This document shows, one piece after another, positions 1-11,925 of a stretch of DNA of 64,000 nt (the first letter of the stretch is position 1; every line of letters begins with the position of its first letter). The stretch covers positions 79,752,838 through 79,816,837 of the forward strand of contig CM055092.1 in assembly GCA_029204225.1 (NCBI GenBank), given 5' to 3'. This stretch comes from Diphasiastrum complanatum. Lineage: Eukaryota > Streptophyta > Lycopodiopsida > Lycopodiales > Lycopodiaceae. The notes beneath the pieces were generated by a model. That model was not told where the DNA came from. It did not search any database and saw nothing but the letters and a program-made list of their open reading frames with translations. The translations under genes were made by a program, and so were the position numbers.

Positions 1-970
1 CTGATAGCTCTTAAGTATGACTCTGTATCTTTGGAGATAATGAGAATGGAGTTGTATTATCTACTCTTTTGTTTTAATCTTGTTGTCGTCATGGTATGGC
101 CGTTATTGTATGTCACTCATTCTATTTCAATCTACAACAATGTGTTAGGATTTTTCTAAAGATGTGGAATGTGGTTGGATTAACTTTATCTATCATACTT
201 GTGAATGGCATTATGTTAGTTTGGATTGAGTTGAGAGGTTGTTTCCGATGGATTTGTTTTCATTAGCACAATAATTAGCCTTGGAAGTATAGTTCCCTTA
301 GCTGTAATTAGCATTAGGTAGTTAGGTGGCCAAACACACCCCTAACATGATCAATGTATTTATTTCACATTGAACATTGTTAGGCACTATCAATCATTTG
401 ATGAGCTCAAGTTGTAGGAATGGCTGCTTCACAACTTCCTGCATTACCCATTAGTGACAAGATTATAGCTAGTAATTTACAACAGGCAATGGGTGTTGAG
501 TAATATTTTGGAGTCTCATGTTTCGCTAAAGCATATGAGATTAACTACTTTTTGCCATCGACAATTCTCATTCCATGAATTCGCATCCTTTTGTGCATTG
601 ATGGGTTTTTCCATCCTTACTTAATAAAAGCAAGACTTTCTCAAAAAATGTGAAGTATTGTCTTTGGAGAGGATCCCCGCTACCCACCAAGCTAGCTCCT
701 CAGTCACATCCACAACAAGTGTTTAAAGAGGAAAAATAAACAACATTGACTTTTTAACGAATTTAAAAAATAGAGAATGTAATGAATGCAACGTTCCAAA
801 TGACATATAAAACATCATTTAGAACTATGCCATGAATCTTTTGCATACAATTTAGTTTACTTTCTAATCACACTTATTTTGAAAATTAACTTAGATCCCA
901 TCTAGTTATGAACATAATCTTGATAATTTGCAATTGAGGAAAATGTCCCAACAAATATCCGAAAAGGTTA
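1..970. other. No recognisable gene
   Basis: AT-rich sequence with no coding motif, tRNA or clear repeat that I can recognise. Confidence 0.5.
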
Positions 971-1379
971 CTAATCTAACACTAACTCTACTTTTGAATC
1001 AATTTTGAACTCGCCTTTCTCTGCCTTACAAGAATACTTCAATTTGAGAACCCGGTCTACTTGTTGTAGATAAACAGTATGAAGGAGTACTTTAATGCTC
1101 CACTCTACCTTAGCCTCTAGCACATTGTTTGGCACTTCCCAAAAGGTCTCGGCAACAAATGATTCTTTATCACATGCAACTATTCCGGGATTCAAACTGG
1201 ATGGAAGCTCAGGGATGCTGCTCATTGTAAGCCCAGTTGCCCTATTGACTTTGAACTGACTGCCATCTTGTCACCTGTGGATTTCCCAACTCCAGGTTAC
1301 TGACCTTGTGGAGTGTGGGCCAGTTATCTTGGCAGGTGACCATGCAAATTCAAGAGAATTATAACTAATTGCTGTTCCT

Positions 1380-1840
1380 TTTTATCTTTGATTACTGATA
1401 AATGTAGAATTTGTATAACTCGAATTTCTATTAAGAATATGGTTTGAAGAATATTCTTAAAATCCAATATTTTTTCCTAAGAAAAAAGATTTTAGAATGA
1501 TTCTTATATTTCTAGAGTTGTGTGACATACGCCAATACTCTTTAATGATTTTAGAATCCAGTGAAATATGATTGACTTGAATCATAAGATTTTATATATT
1601 TATGATTGATGGATCATAAATAGGTACTTAGTTATTATCGAAGGATTATAAAAAAATATTTCAATTCTTAGGAATAATGAATAATTCTTGATCTTTTACC
1701 TCATCATAAATAATGAGTAAAAAATTTAGATCATTGACTTGAAAAATCTAGATTTTTTTAACCTTATCATAAATGAGCTAAAGTGATTATGCCTACCCTT
1801 CACACGTGGGAACATGCTCTACACATGTGAGATTTCACTA
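1380..1840 (+). mobile_element. Fragment of a non-autonomous LTR element interior
   Basis: The reverse complement of about 1484-1570 reads closely like 9108-9182, the interior of the LTR element at 7895-9981. Both share the ordered words GGATTCTAAAA, GAGTAT, ATGACATA/ATGTCACA, AAATAT and AGAATCATTCT. This piece is therefore probably a diverged copy of that element in the opposite orientation. It has no coding capacity and I could not find its ends. Confidence 0.45.
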
Positions 1841-1878
1841 TGTACATGAAATTGCAAAATGATCAAGCTAGATTTTGC

Positions 1879-2139
1879 CTATTCTTCACACGAACAAGAT
1901 CTACTCAACGACGTGTTAAATCTATACCAATGTGTGACAAGAGGTGTGTATTTCCCTAACAACATGATAATTGCTATCATAGTCAACAAATTCAACCAAT
2001 AGATCACAAATAGATCTATCATGCATTGATTAAAGTCACCTCCAAAAGCACATCGTAATAGATGAGTGCCAAGAGAATCGAATTCACAACCACAAGGACA
2101 CTTTGTTAAACATGTTATCATTGGATGTGCAAGCCCCAA
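1879..2139 (-). pseudogene. LINE reverse-transcriptase C-terminal zinc-binding relic
   Basis: The 86-residue reading contains CPCGCEFDSLGTHLLRCAFGG. This fits the Cys/His pattern CxCGxxxDxxGxHxLRCxxGG found after the reverse transcriptase of one group of plant LINEs. No reverse-transcriptase core is visible upstream on the same strand (2140-3000), so this is a broken tail. The LINE at 51.6-56.6 kb has a different C-terminal zinc motif, so this would be a second LINE lineage. The family call rests on one motif. Confidence 0.45.
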
Positions 2140-3520
2140 ATGAGCGCAAAGAGTTGTATCAAACTAATCTAATAAAATTCATAATAGTGGAAAAAATGCA
2201 CCTGCACTTGGATTGATGCAAGATTTGAAGACGAGCCCTGACTACATCTTATGGAGATTTGCTAACTAGTTTGGTAAATGTAGAAGAGTGAAATTTGCCA
2301 ATAAGAAAACTTTGTAAATGCACTCGTTGACCAACGAACACTTCAAAGGGAGGCACTTTAGTTCACTCACATAAAACTCTAGAGGAACTTTAACTAAGAA
2401 GTAGTTGAAGCTTATAAGAAATATTCCATATAGTCTTCCAATTTTCACAACAACGAGATGACAACTTTGAGCACTGACTAGTACATAGATTCTTAAAGTC
2501 TTTAGGAACCTGAGGAAAAACTGTGTCTCCTTCTTTGGATTAGGGTCTCCTATGTTAATGATTATGGGCCGAGTTGTATTGGCTAGTGAAAGATGATATG
2601 TTTGAGAAGAGTTGCAAACTCAATAGTCAAGCCTCCATTTGCAATGTTTAATACTCATTGATGGAGGAAGAACACTTACAATAAAATTGTCTTTTAGCAT
2701 GGTCATTGTGCACTTATTTTGCTCATAATTGCACTTTGTAAAACACCCCAAGCAAAATTTTGCACTTAACATCCCATATAGGTGTAAGTAACACTTATCC
2801 AAGTCAAACTCTTAAGGGAGGGAGTAAATTCTTCTAACAAGCAACAATTAACACTTTTCCTTCGTGAATTTAATTGGAGTAAGAAAAAGAGTACCTAATA
2901 CAAAGGCTCAAGGATTATGGAGGTAACATTTTCCCATAGTTAACTACCATACTAGTTAGTCGAATTTTCTGCTAAAAAGTTTTAAGTAGTTTGAAAGACC
3001 AGCAAAGAGCTATATTGTTTTTTGTTACATTTGAATTTCATTTGAGATTCATTTAGGAAGTTGTAATTTCATGTTATTCCTAGAACTAGTAGTTTTTGAT
3101 CATACAAGTCAACTTGGAAGTTATGGCCTTTACTTTGTAGGCCGATCCTTTATCAATGAGGCTTAAACATAAGGCTTATCCATATAATTTGTAGCTTTTT
3201 CTTTAAGGTTCAAGACTTCAACTTAACCCATCATCAACTTAAAGTGATTCATTTCTACATTATTGTTTGATTTCCTTTCTAAAATCAAAATTTTCTTTTT
3301 CTCAAATGAATTGGAGGCACCTCCACAAGCCAAATGATTCCACCTTCTCTTCTTCTTCTCTTATTTTTTCAAGATTTTTACATGCACAAAACTCTACAGA
3401 AAAAAAAGGTTAGAAAAAAGAGGCAAAATTTGCCGGAAAAAGGTATGCCTCAATCCTCCCATCTTGGGCTACCACACTCGACCAGAGGCCGCTATGCTCT
3501 GACCAATGATCTCCCCCCCC
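2140..3520. other. No recognisable gene
   Basis: Short open frames occur here, but none shows a motif or plausible composition that I can support. Confidence 0.4.
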
Positions 3521-3795
3521 TTCCCAAATTGTCTAGATTCTTGTTTAATTCCCTTGATATGTTGCCTCCAAGTATGTTAATTTTTTATGGAATTACTTGT
3601 TATAATGCTAACCATCTTTATCACCCTTGACCAAAGGCTCTTTCTTGACATAATAGAATAGACGCAGAGGATACTGCCACCCCAATAATTGTGTAGATTC
3701 TTGTTTAATTCCCTACATACATGTTACCTCCAAGTTTGTTAATTTTTATGTAATCACTTGTTGTTAATGCTAAACGTCTTTATTAGCTAGTTTAT
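3521..3795 (+). repeat. Imperfect tandem duplication, about 160-bp unit
   Basis: The stretch TAGATTCTTGTTTAATTCCC at about 3533 recurs at about 3693. It is followed in both places by CCTCCAAGTxTGTTAATTTTTxATG and an AATGCTAA block. The two copies differ by scattered substitutions and small indels. Confidence 0.65.
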
Positions 3796-4941
3796 ACTCC
3801 CAAGGCCTAACATTTATCAAGAGCACATTGTAAGTCTTTTTAAACAAAATATGTTCCACTCCATGTAAAGCTTTTTGATTTGGCCACAATAGGATGCTAG
3901 GATGCATGGATTTGAGATCATGCAAGTGACTCTACCATGGGGATGTTTGCTTCACTTCAACAACTTTGTTTTGCCTGGTATTGTGATGTTCTTTTCATTC
4001 AAGGTCTGAAACTAGTTACTATTGGCATGCTTGCATCATTGGAAGTCTACTCCAACAGGAAGCTATTCTTTGAGTTAGTTTCCTTAATAATAGATAGACT
4101 TGTATGATCCCTTGTAAAGAGACATTTTTTTTGGAAACGATAGGCAAGCTTTTAGTTAAGATAGGATGGGCTTTGCATTTCTGTAACTATTGATACGTGG
4201 GAGCATATATTCATCAAGAGTTTACTTCGTAGAATGTGCAAGGTTGAGACTCTTTTAGTTTGCAGCATTCTCATTTGAACTTCCATAGTTTTTATTTAGT
4301 AGATTCTGTTACTAGTGAATCCCTCCCAGGAACATATATATAACATATTTGATGGTGTTACATTAAAGGGATGATGAGACCACACGTCTGCGATTGGTTA
4401 TGGATGAGCTGCAATTTGGTGTTGTGAATTGCTTCAATGAACCCAGTAAGCGAGGCCACTTCATATACCGCTTGGAGGTTGAGGCAAAACCATCAGAATC
4501 ATGGTCAGACAGGTGCACACGCATGCCATCACCAAAGCCATTTGTTGTGCCACAAATATTCCAGGAGCAGCAATCAACGACTCTTGGGGTCCAAATTCCT
4601 GTGATGGATCCAAGGCAAGAAGTTCCTTTTTCATTTCAATTGGAACAATATTGAGAAAGTTATTATTAATTTTGTGTGGCTGGGTCAAATTTGGCCATTT
4701 TCATTTCCACTTGGGAGAGAAACACCACATTTTACTTCTAAAGTTTTGTATAGTTGCAAATATTTTTGCAAATTCTTCATTTTGAACAATTATTTTTTTT
4801 ACCAAAAATGGCTGGCACCAGAATGGCATCAACCAATCAGTTGGTTTATTGTTGGTTTTTTGAATTTTTTTTACATTTTTAATATCTTAATACTAAAAAA
4901 AAATATTCACCTCCCCTCCTCCAGAAAAGCCATCATGCATA
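3796..4941. other. No gene supported
   Basis: The only coding-looking stretch is an 86-codon open frame at 4394-4654 (+). It resembles ordinary soluble protein sequence but matches no family I know and has no convincing splice context. The rest is AT-rich. Confidence 0.35.
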
Positions 4942-5483
4942 TGACTTAGATTTTGCTTCGAACAGGAATACATATCATGCTACACAGTAACACAGACAGA
5001 AAACACTCTCCACACCAAGCTCACGTAGCAACTGTATTTCTCAAAACGAAAATACACTGTACATATATTTCTTCACTCAGGCAACCCATGCATGGTCCAG
5101 GTTGCCATTGATGGGACACGTGTCCCGTCGACTCACCTCTTGGCGAGCCAACTGATCCTTATCTATTGATAGGACCCAAATACAGTAACACATTGATTCT
5201 ACTTTAATTATAACTCTCTCCCTTAAAGTAGAGTCTCTTTTTTATACAGTCATATACGTAGCTTTAAAATCAACAAGATTTAAGTATAGAAAGCTTTGAT
5301 CTAAAGTTATGAAAACAAGTGGCTTAGTGAAAATATCAACTAGCTATTCTTCCGTACTACAATGAATAACATGAATTTCACGACTCAGCAACCTCTCACG
5401 TATAATGTGATACTGAATCTCAATGTGTTTGGTTCTCGCATGGAACACTAGATTCTTTGCTAGCTGAATGCCACTCTGATTAT
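4942..5483 (-). mobile_element. Copia fragment: 3' LTR and end of RNase H
   Basis: This is a diverged duplicate of 16815-17360. It shares the CTACACAGTAACACAGACAG block, the GTCCCGTCGACT block, the polypurine tract (CTCTCTCCCTTAAAGTAGAG on the + strand) and the RNase H tail. Homology stops abruptly near 5483, so only the 3' end of a minus-strand copia element of the Copia-1 family remains. Confidence 0.75.
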
Positions 5484-6900
5484 CGCTGTGTTGGAGGGTT
5501 TGCGGATCCCAAGACAACCCTAACTCTAGTTAATAAGTGAGAGGGATTTGGCAGCCTGCGTGTGTAAGTCAAACCCAATGATCACATAGTTATCTGATTA
5601 ATTAGAAAGTCAATAAAAGGACTTTAGGTCTTTTTGTAGGACTTTTAATGTCGCAGGGCCTAAATGTCAAGTTAGTGAATAAAGTTGGTTTTCCCTCCAA
5701 TTTTGGATGGTTCCCACTCTTTTAAGAATTTGAATAGTTAGGGAGGCAGAAATGGACCAATAGGATTTAGAGGCCAGGGTCCTCCTCTTTATTATAAAAA
5801 GGGGCCAACTCAAGTTTCTTACACATGTACATATCTTCATTTTCTCTTGTGAAATGGATTTATGAATGTCCTTGCTCTCTATCACTTTTCCTCCATCTCT
5901 CATGCTTTTATTGTGTTTGCTAGTTGTTGGATCTGATTGTTATTGGGATTGCATGTTTTTATACTTTTTTGAGGAAGAAAGGGAGAGAGAGAAAGAGTAA
6001 GCTATCTTCTGCAGTGAAAATGAGTTTAAATAACTCTCTCCCTAAGCATGATTACGCCTATCAGAATGAGTAGAAACTTTAGTGATAGAAATCACAGTCA
6101 TTCTAGATTACGTAGCCAAACTATAAAAGTAGATGAAGTGCTAGAAGAATAATTTGTCACGAATTACAAAACAAATTATCTGTCACGAATGATTCGCGAA
6201 GAACTAGACTGTGCTCTATTGATAATTAGTCGCGAATTGTTCGCGAAAGACAAGAATAAAAATTAATCGTCAATTACCAGAAAGAACAAATAGAACAATC
6301 AGACAGAGTAGAGAATACGTATAGCAATATTGACAGATCTAAACGCAGAACAAATGAACTGTGTCAGATTAAGCATAACAAGTATACAAGTCAATAGTGC
6401 GGTAGAGCACAAGACAATAGCGGATGAAACCGTGTGCTCTACAAAACTTATCTATGTCTATAATGAGGAATAAAACCTCCTTTTACTCATTCTAGACTTG
6501 TCTTGCTTTTCTTCTGTTCATCTAATTTCATCATGTTTAGAATACACAGATGGTATGTAATATATACAAAATGATACAGTGTGCAGATGTGAAAGTACAG
6601 AGTGAATGTGCTGTCTATAAGAGATCGTGGGTGGCTGTAGTCGTTGTTCAATCTGTTAGCGCAACTGCATAGGACGAGCGCGAAAAGGGTGTGACGTCAT
6701 ATGAACGTTCATGATGATGCAAAGGTGTCTCACTCTTACAAATGGCCTTAGGATAAGATTTACAGAGTGCCTTAGCTTTTAGGGCACTTTGCCATTTAGT
6801 AAGGCAATGTCCCCTTTCGTCTCTTACACAGTGTCACGAATAAGTGTCGTGATTCGTTCGCCATTTATTCGTCTGTGTGAATTTACGTGTAAAAATGCAG
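5484..6900. other. Non-coding; possible Ty3/gypsy leader or LTR remains
   Basis: No coding motif is seen. Several CGCGAA/TTCGCG and GTCACGAAT words recur between 6150 and 6260 and again near 6835. The stretch leads directly into a Ty3/gypsy gag relic, so it may be that element's 5' LTR or leader, but no primer site is recognised. Confidence 0.3.
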
Positions 6901-6930
6901 ACTACGTGACAGCTTTAGAAAATATACAGC

Positions 6931-7894
6931 ATGAATGGAGGCAGATTAAAATTGGGATTTAGGAGAGTAGAAGGAGTAAATCCAATAGCAGAATGTCCAA
7001 ATAAAAGAAAAATTGTACCATTATGTCGTGACTGTGGTTATGGACATTGTTATAAGGAGTGTCCAGCAAAATCGAAGTCACCATCGGCTATAGCTCTTGT
7101 AAATTTGATAACAATCAAACAAAGACCAGTAGCTTAGAATAAACCAAGTGTACCCTTGATGGTGGTCACCAGAGCACAGAAGCAGAAAGAACCGATAGCA
7201 GATCTAGTACTTGCTGATTCTATACCATTAATTGATATACCAACAACATCTGGAGTCTATCCAAATCTTTATGCAGAAAAAAGAAGATATCAAGATATGA
7301 GGCAGTGGATTAAAATCTGCAAGAAGAAGAGAAGCTTGAAGCTACTAGATCAACAGCCGAAGTTTGTTCTTCACCATTGTAGTCACCGAAAAATTCACAT
7401 ACAAATATGAATGCTCAATTGCATCATCACGAAGAATCTTTCAAGATGACTGAACCGAAAGCACCACAAACATAATTGCTCATGGATATTTTGTCTAGTA
7501 AAATCAATATTTCATTGGGAGAGTTTCTGAAGTTGGCGCCAAAAGCTTAGCACAAAAGTTAACTCAAGCTGAACCAGAAGTCCATCAGGAGCCACGTTTT
7601 TGTACTAGATTTGGAAATCTAATGAAGTACTCCATGTCGAAGTAGCTTGGAAAAGTGAACAAAAAAAATCACCCAGCTGATCCAACAAGAAATTTTTTTA
7701 ATGAAGCAGCTATAATAGATGGCAGTTCGAGAGTTGATTTGATTTCCACAAAGCTATGTGCAAAATGGGGCCTTAAAAGATAAAATCTGCGACTTTTCTC
7801 ATTAAGCTAGCTGATCAAACAACAGTTCGTCTGCGAGAAATGGTTGAAGATATACCTATCAGAATTGTCGGAGTACAGTTCGTTATTACTTTTG
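6931..7894 (+). pseudogene. Ty3/gypsy gag-protease relic
   Basis: The first frame carries a retroviral zinc knuckle (CRDCGYGHCYKEC, about 7024-7065). It is followed after one stop by a VVTRAQKQKEP linker typical of the gag-protease junction. At about 7705-7770 another frame reads IDGSSRVDLISTKLCAKWGL, the Ty3/gypsy retropepsin active-site region. IKLADQTTVRL and a hydrophobic VGVQFVITFV strand follow. Several stops and frame changes make it non-functional. Reverse transcriptase and integrase are absent, because the sequence is cut at 7894 where the LTR of the next element begins. Confidence 0.7.
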
Positions 7895-8214
7895 TAGACC
7901 AAGTCGTTGACGGGATAACCACTACCTCAATATATAGAGAGTAGGATCCTATGCATGAGCACATGCAATTCCCATGCAGGTCAACTATAAATAGGTCACA
8001 GCTTTTCATGCATACCTCCTGCCTATATCAGTCACATGCACATGCACTACTCCATATGTATCAATTAAAGTGTCCTAGTCATCTCAAGGTCATTAGTCAC
8101 CAATAGGCCTTGATGTGGAATAAAATCTAGGCGTGACCAATAATCTCGAACATGGAGGGCCGGTCTACCATATTATGACTATTCTAGGTCCTTTAACCGA
8201 ATATGGCTATAACA
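7895..8214 (-). repeat. 3' LTR, truncated
   Basis: This 320-bp copy matches 9661-9981 with scattered substitutions. About 170 bp of the inner-equivalent end are missing. Confidence 0.8.
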
Positions 8215-8227
8215 TTCTTCTTCCCTT
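8215..8227 (-). promoter_or_regulatory. Polypurine tract
   Basis: The minus-strand purine run AAGGGAAGAAGAA abuts the LTR start TGTTATAG. This is the expected plus-strand primer of an LTR retrotransposon. Confidence 0.7.
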
Positions 8228-9416
8228 AAATAGGTTCTGTCCTCAGAACGGGAAAAAGAAAACATGAAACTATTCCTTAAGCTTTCAAATCTTACCCATG
8301 AATTATTATTCTTAGTTCGATCTTTCCATCTAAATAAACACTTAGAGATGCAACAATTCTTTAATTGCTTGCCTCTACTTGTGAATACTAATTCAAATTC
8401 CAAAAGATACACTAAGCTATAAATCCTCCAAATGGGTAGATCTAATCCAAAATAAATACTCATGACCTTCATGTAATCCCAAGTACATGAAATACTGGGT
8501 GATTTTACTTTATTTCAGAAATCAAATAAAAAAGCTAAAGAAATTCCATGTCAAATACTTGTAGAAAATAATGCTTCTTGGTACAAATATTCTTAGAATA
8601 TCCAAATATTCTAAAATACCACAATTCAATCATCTAAAATCTCTAGGAGATCCATCAAGTCTCAGACAATTATAACTCAAACCAGAGTACTATAGTTACT
8701 CTAATGAGTTACCAGCCCCATTTCTAGCATCATATGCAAAAATCAGCATCTATCTGTATCTTAATAGATTTATTTGTCTCCTACAAAACTGGAGATATAG
8801 ACTGAACTTTGTACACAAGCACTTATAGACTACAATCTTGTAAGGTAAGCAAATTCCTCATAAGAGAGCAATTACTTAATGAAAATGCCCGTGAGATCTA
8901 CCACAATCTCAAGTATGTGCTAGAGTAAAGAAATTTAGAGTTCAACCAACAAATCTAAATTCTTGACTCTCCCATATAGAATTACTCATTATCTTAAGAA
9001 TCTTCACATTCCCCTATATTCTTCAAATGATCTTTAAGTATCAGTTTATACCCGTCAATCATAAACATTTAGAATCTTATGATTCGTCAATCATAATTTC
9101 AGGATTCTAAAAAGATATTAGAGTATATGTATGACATATAGCTCAAGAAATATTAGAATCATTCTGAAATCTTTTCCACAAGGAAACTCACTGGATTCCA
9201 AGAATATTCTATCAAATTGATCCATAATCAAGTTATGAGCTCCAAATCCTACAATCAACAAAGAAATTAAAGACCTTTATAACATTCGTCTTTAACAATA
9301 TAAACTTTATACAATCTCCTAGAACAACATCTAGAAATTTCAAAGTTCTGCTGAATTCCCAAAATTCAGTTTACCATTCTTGGCACCATTAGGATCCGGT
9401 ATCCAATTGATCCAAT

Positions 9417-9490
9417 ATCAGAGTGCACAACGGAAGCGTGGTGGGCCCATAACCCACAGGTCCCAGGATCGAAACCTGGCTCTTATACCA
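9417..9490 (+). tRNA. Full-length initiator tRNA-Met copy at a primer-binding site (pseudogene)
   Basis: The 74 bases form a whole initiator tRNA-Met cloverleaf. They include a 5' acceptor strand ATCAGAG, an anticodon arm GTGGGCCCATAACCCAC with CAT anticodon, a T arm CCAGGATCGAAACCTGG with intact B box, and a 3' ACCA. The D-arm has lost one base and carries G-to-A changes at CpG positions, and the 3' acceptor strand has one change, so it is not a functional gene. CCA is encoded in the DNA and lies one base from an LTR. That is where a minus-strand element has its primer site, normally only 12-18 nt complementary to the tRNA 3' end. Confidence 0.85.
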
Positions 9491-9491
9491 A

Positions 9492-9981
9492 TGTAAAGAC
9501 CACTAGGACAAACCCCTAAGATGAGGATAGGAAAACACAAGAGAGATTGTGGAGCAAACCCACCCAACCAATCCTAGATCCCTCCTAGAGAAACCTCCTG
9601 GATCTAGCCCCCAAGCCATTCCAATGTGACAGCAAGAGGAGAAGAGCTCATCAGGTAACCTAGACCAAATCGTCGACGGGATGACCACTACCTCAATATA
9701 TATAGAGTAGGATCCTATGCATGAGCACATGCAATTCCCATGCAGGTCAACTATAAATAGGTCACAGCTCTTCATGCATACCTCTTGCCTATATCAGTCA
9801 CATGCACAAGCACTATTCCATATGTCTCAATTAAAGTGTCTGGGTCCTCTCAAGGTCATTAGTCACCAACAGGCCTCGATGTGGAATAAAATCTAGGCGT
9901 GACCAATAATCTCGAATACTAGAGGGCTGGTATACCATATTAGGACTATTCTAGGTCCGTTAACCGAATATGGCTGTAATA
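9492..9981 (-). repeat. 5' LTR
   Basis: The LTR begins TGTAAAGACC next to the primer site and ends near CTGTAATA. It contains ACTATAAATAG (about 9750), a possible TATA box on the + strand reading. Its last 321 bp are duplicated at 7895-8214. Confidence 0.75.
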
Positions 9982-11383
9982 GAGGCCGCCCTTGCTGCCA
10001 TAGAGATAGCATCCGGTACCTAAGCCTCGCCAAACCATAAGCAAGCCAAACAGGCTATTAAGACTTATATTGACATTACCAATGATTTGCACTGGACTAA
10101 TGATGGCTATCTTCTAGAATCCATTACTGATCTGGCCATTCAGGCTGCTGCTTAGCTCCTTAACAATTTCCTGATGGTTGGCAACCTCAAGAAAAATTGT
10201 ATTACTTTCCAGATTTTGCATAAGATAGTGAGTCTCATGCCAAGATAGCCAAGGCTCCTTTGGAACCATATAACTGGTTCAAGACCATTTTTGGAGAGAT
10301 CAAATGAGCCATCAAGAGCAATACCAAGCAACAATTTGTTGTTGGCCCTTTGTTGTCACTCCTAGCAGCCTCCCACCTTGAAAATAAAATGATGGTTTTT
10401 GTATGGATTCCGTGCTTTCTATCTATGAAAAAGCACCAGTCGAGTCATCTCAACAAGCATCCAATTGACATTGTCGACATCGTCCACGCAGCAAGATTGT
10501 CATTCCTGACTCGTCTTTCGCATCACGACATTGTACTAGGCAAACATCTTCAGCTGCGCTTCTACCCCCTGTTGCTATTCGCACTGAACTACCTATTTCT
10601 CCCACCTTTGATGCTTCCCTTGCCTCTGCTTCCTCTCATGGACAATCTGTGACCATTGGGGATACCATTCCCATCACAACTGCCCAGGCCGCCTCACCCC
10701 CACAAAAATACACTATTTTTTTTTTGACTTTTTCAGACTCTTAATGGTGTCTAATCCCAAAAAACTTCATGGAAGCCTTAGGACAACAATATTACGCCTC
10801 TGAAAATGTGCATGCAAAATATTAGCCAAGAATTATGAGAAACTCCAAAATTAGTGCAAAATTCATCAAAAAATCATGTTTTTTGATCAATTTTGACCAT
10901 TCTTGTGGATCAAACCCACATGTAAATACAATCAGGCCACATATACTGTAATTCAATTACATGCAAACACCAAAAGTTCTGATTGCATTCAATCATGGTT
11001 CATATGGCCCATTTCTAGCCCAAAATCACTATCTTTGACTATAACCATGGCATGAAATCATTGGAATCAATCATAATGACTTGGAAACAACAAGTACAAT
11101 TCTGAAAAACATTCATGCACAGTAGCTTTGATGAATTTCAAGCCAAAACATGGAATACTGGCTCAAAAACTACAAAAAATCCATCAAAAATCCATAAATT
11201 TCCATCATTTTGTATGGAAAAATTCCATAATAATGATCATTAGGCTGAAAGCAAACCAAAATGTGAGAATCCACTCACTTGGAGGTCAATTTTACCACCT
11301 GGAAGTAAAACGCAAGGAGGAAATATCAAAAAGCTAAGAAAAAAACAAAAAGCAGCTCCAACTTCTGATTGATGCAAAGCCTT
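9982..11383. other. Degenerate coding traces, then AT-rich interior
   Basis: Around 10038-10200 a broken + strand reading with stops looks protein-like (KTYIDITNDLHWTNDGYLL), but I recognise no family. From 10700 to 11380 the sequence is AT-rich and non-coding. Confidence 0.3.
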
Positions 11384-11395
11384 GTTCTGATACTA
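11384..11395 (-). promoter_or_regulatory. Degenerate tRNA-Met primer-binding site
   Basis: The minus strand reads TAGTATCAGAAC, two changes from the consensus TGGTATCAGAGC. A TGTAAGGATCACC sequence, similar in form to an LTR start, begins at 11397. It may mark another minus-strand LTR element whose LTR runs rightward from 11397. I found no second LTR copy. Confidence 0.4.
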
Positions 11396-11886
11396 CTGTA
11401 AGGATCACCAAGTGAATATCCAACTAGATCTTGTTGCATGCAACCAAAAGGACACATGTGGAGCAAAATCACCCATGCAACTGAAAATAGCTAGTCTTTA
11501 CCCTAACCACTTCACTCCCAAGCCATGGTGAATGAATGCAAGAGAGGAGGAGATCCTGGCTTCATGGATCAGAAAATGATGTGCGAGTTTTCATAGTATA
11601 TATTACACTGGAGTAACCGGATATCCATGTCAGGAATTATTCCGAATCCCACATTCTGGACATGGACGTGACAAAGAAGTCCAACCACCAAAAAGGAGAC
11701 ACAAGATTGAATGATCAGACCTAAGAAAAGAATTTGTATTACCAACAAACTCTGTGGAAGATGAAGTTATCTCTCCCAATTGACAAACTACAAAAACAAA
11801 GGATCAGTTGTTGGAATTTATGTTTTCATTAAGTATCTACTATTGTTACTGACATTATTTTTGCAATCCTTTAGGGTCCGTATCCA

Positions 11887-11925
11887 TGTGTGTGTGTGTG
11901 TGTGTATGTGTGTGTGTGTGTGTGT
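11887..11925. repeat. (TG)n microsatellite
   Basis: A dinucleotide run of about 39 bp with one TA interruption. Confidence 0.95.

Larger units (their letters stand above)
7895..9981 (-). mobile_element. Non-autonomous LTR retrotransposon (LARD-like)
   Basis: Two direct repeats bracket a 1.2-kb interior without recognisable genes. The right (5') LTR is 9492-9981, from TGTAAAGACC to a degenerate CTGTAATA. The left (3') LTR, 7895-8214, matches 9661-9981 and ends in the intact form CTATAACA. On the minus strand a purine tract (AAGGGAAGAAGAA) lies immediately before the TGTTATAG start of the 3' LTR. A primer site derived from initiator tRNA-Met lies one base from the 5' LTR. Orientation, PPT and PBS agree, so this is an LTR retrotransposon that depended on another element's proteins. 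Its 3' LTR is truncated where it meets the gypsy relic. Confidence 0.8.

Noticed and set aside
971-1225. 84-codon minus-strand frame with ordinary protein composition
   Set aside because: No family motif, splice context or neighbour supports it. Frames of this length occur often by chance in the window.
4394-4654. 86-codon plus-strand frame that looks like a soluble protein segment
   Set aside because: It is plausible as an isolated exon, but I recognise no family and see no adjoining exons. An overlapping minus-strand frame is equally open.
11887-11925. Short tandem repeats considered as a CRISPR-like or regulatory array
   Set aside because: It is a plain (TG)n run with no unique spacers, and the DNA is plant nuclear.
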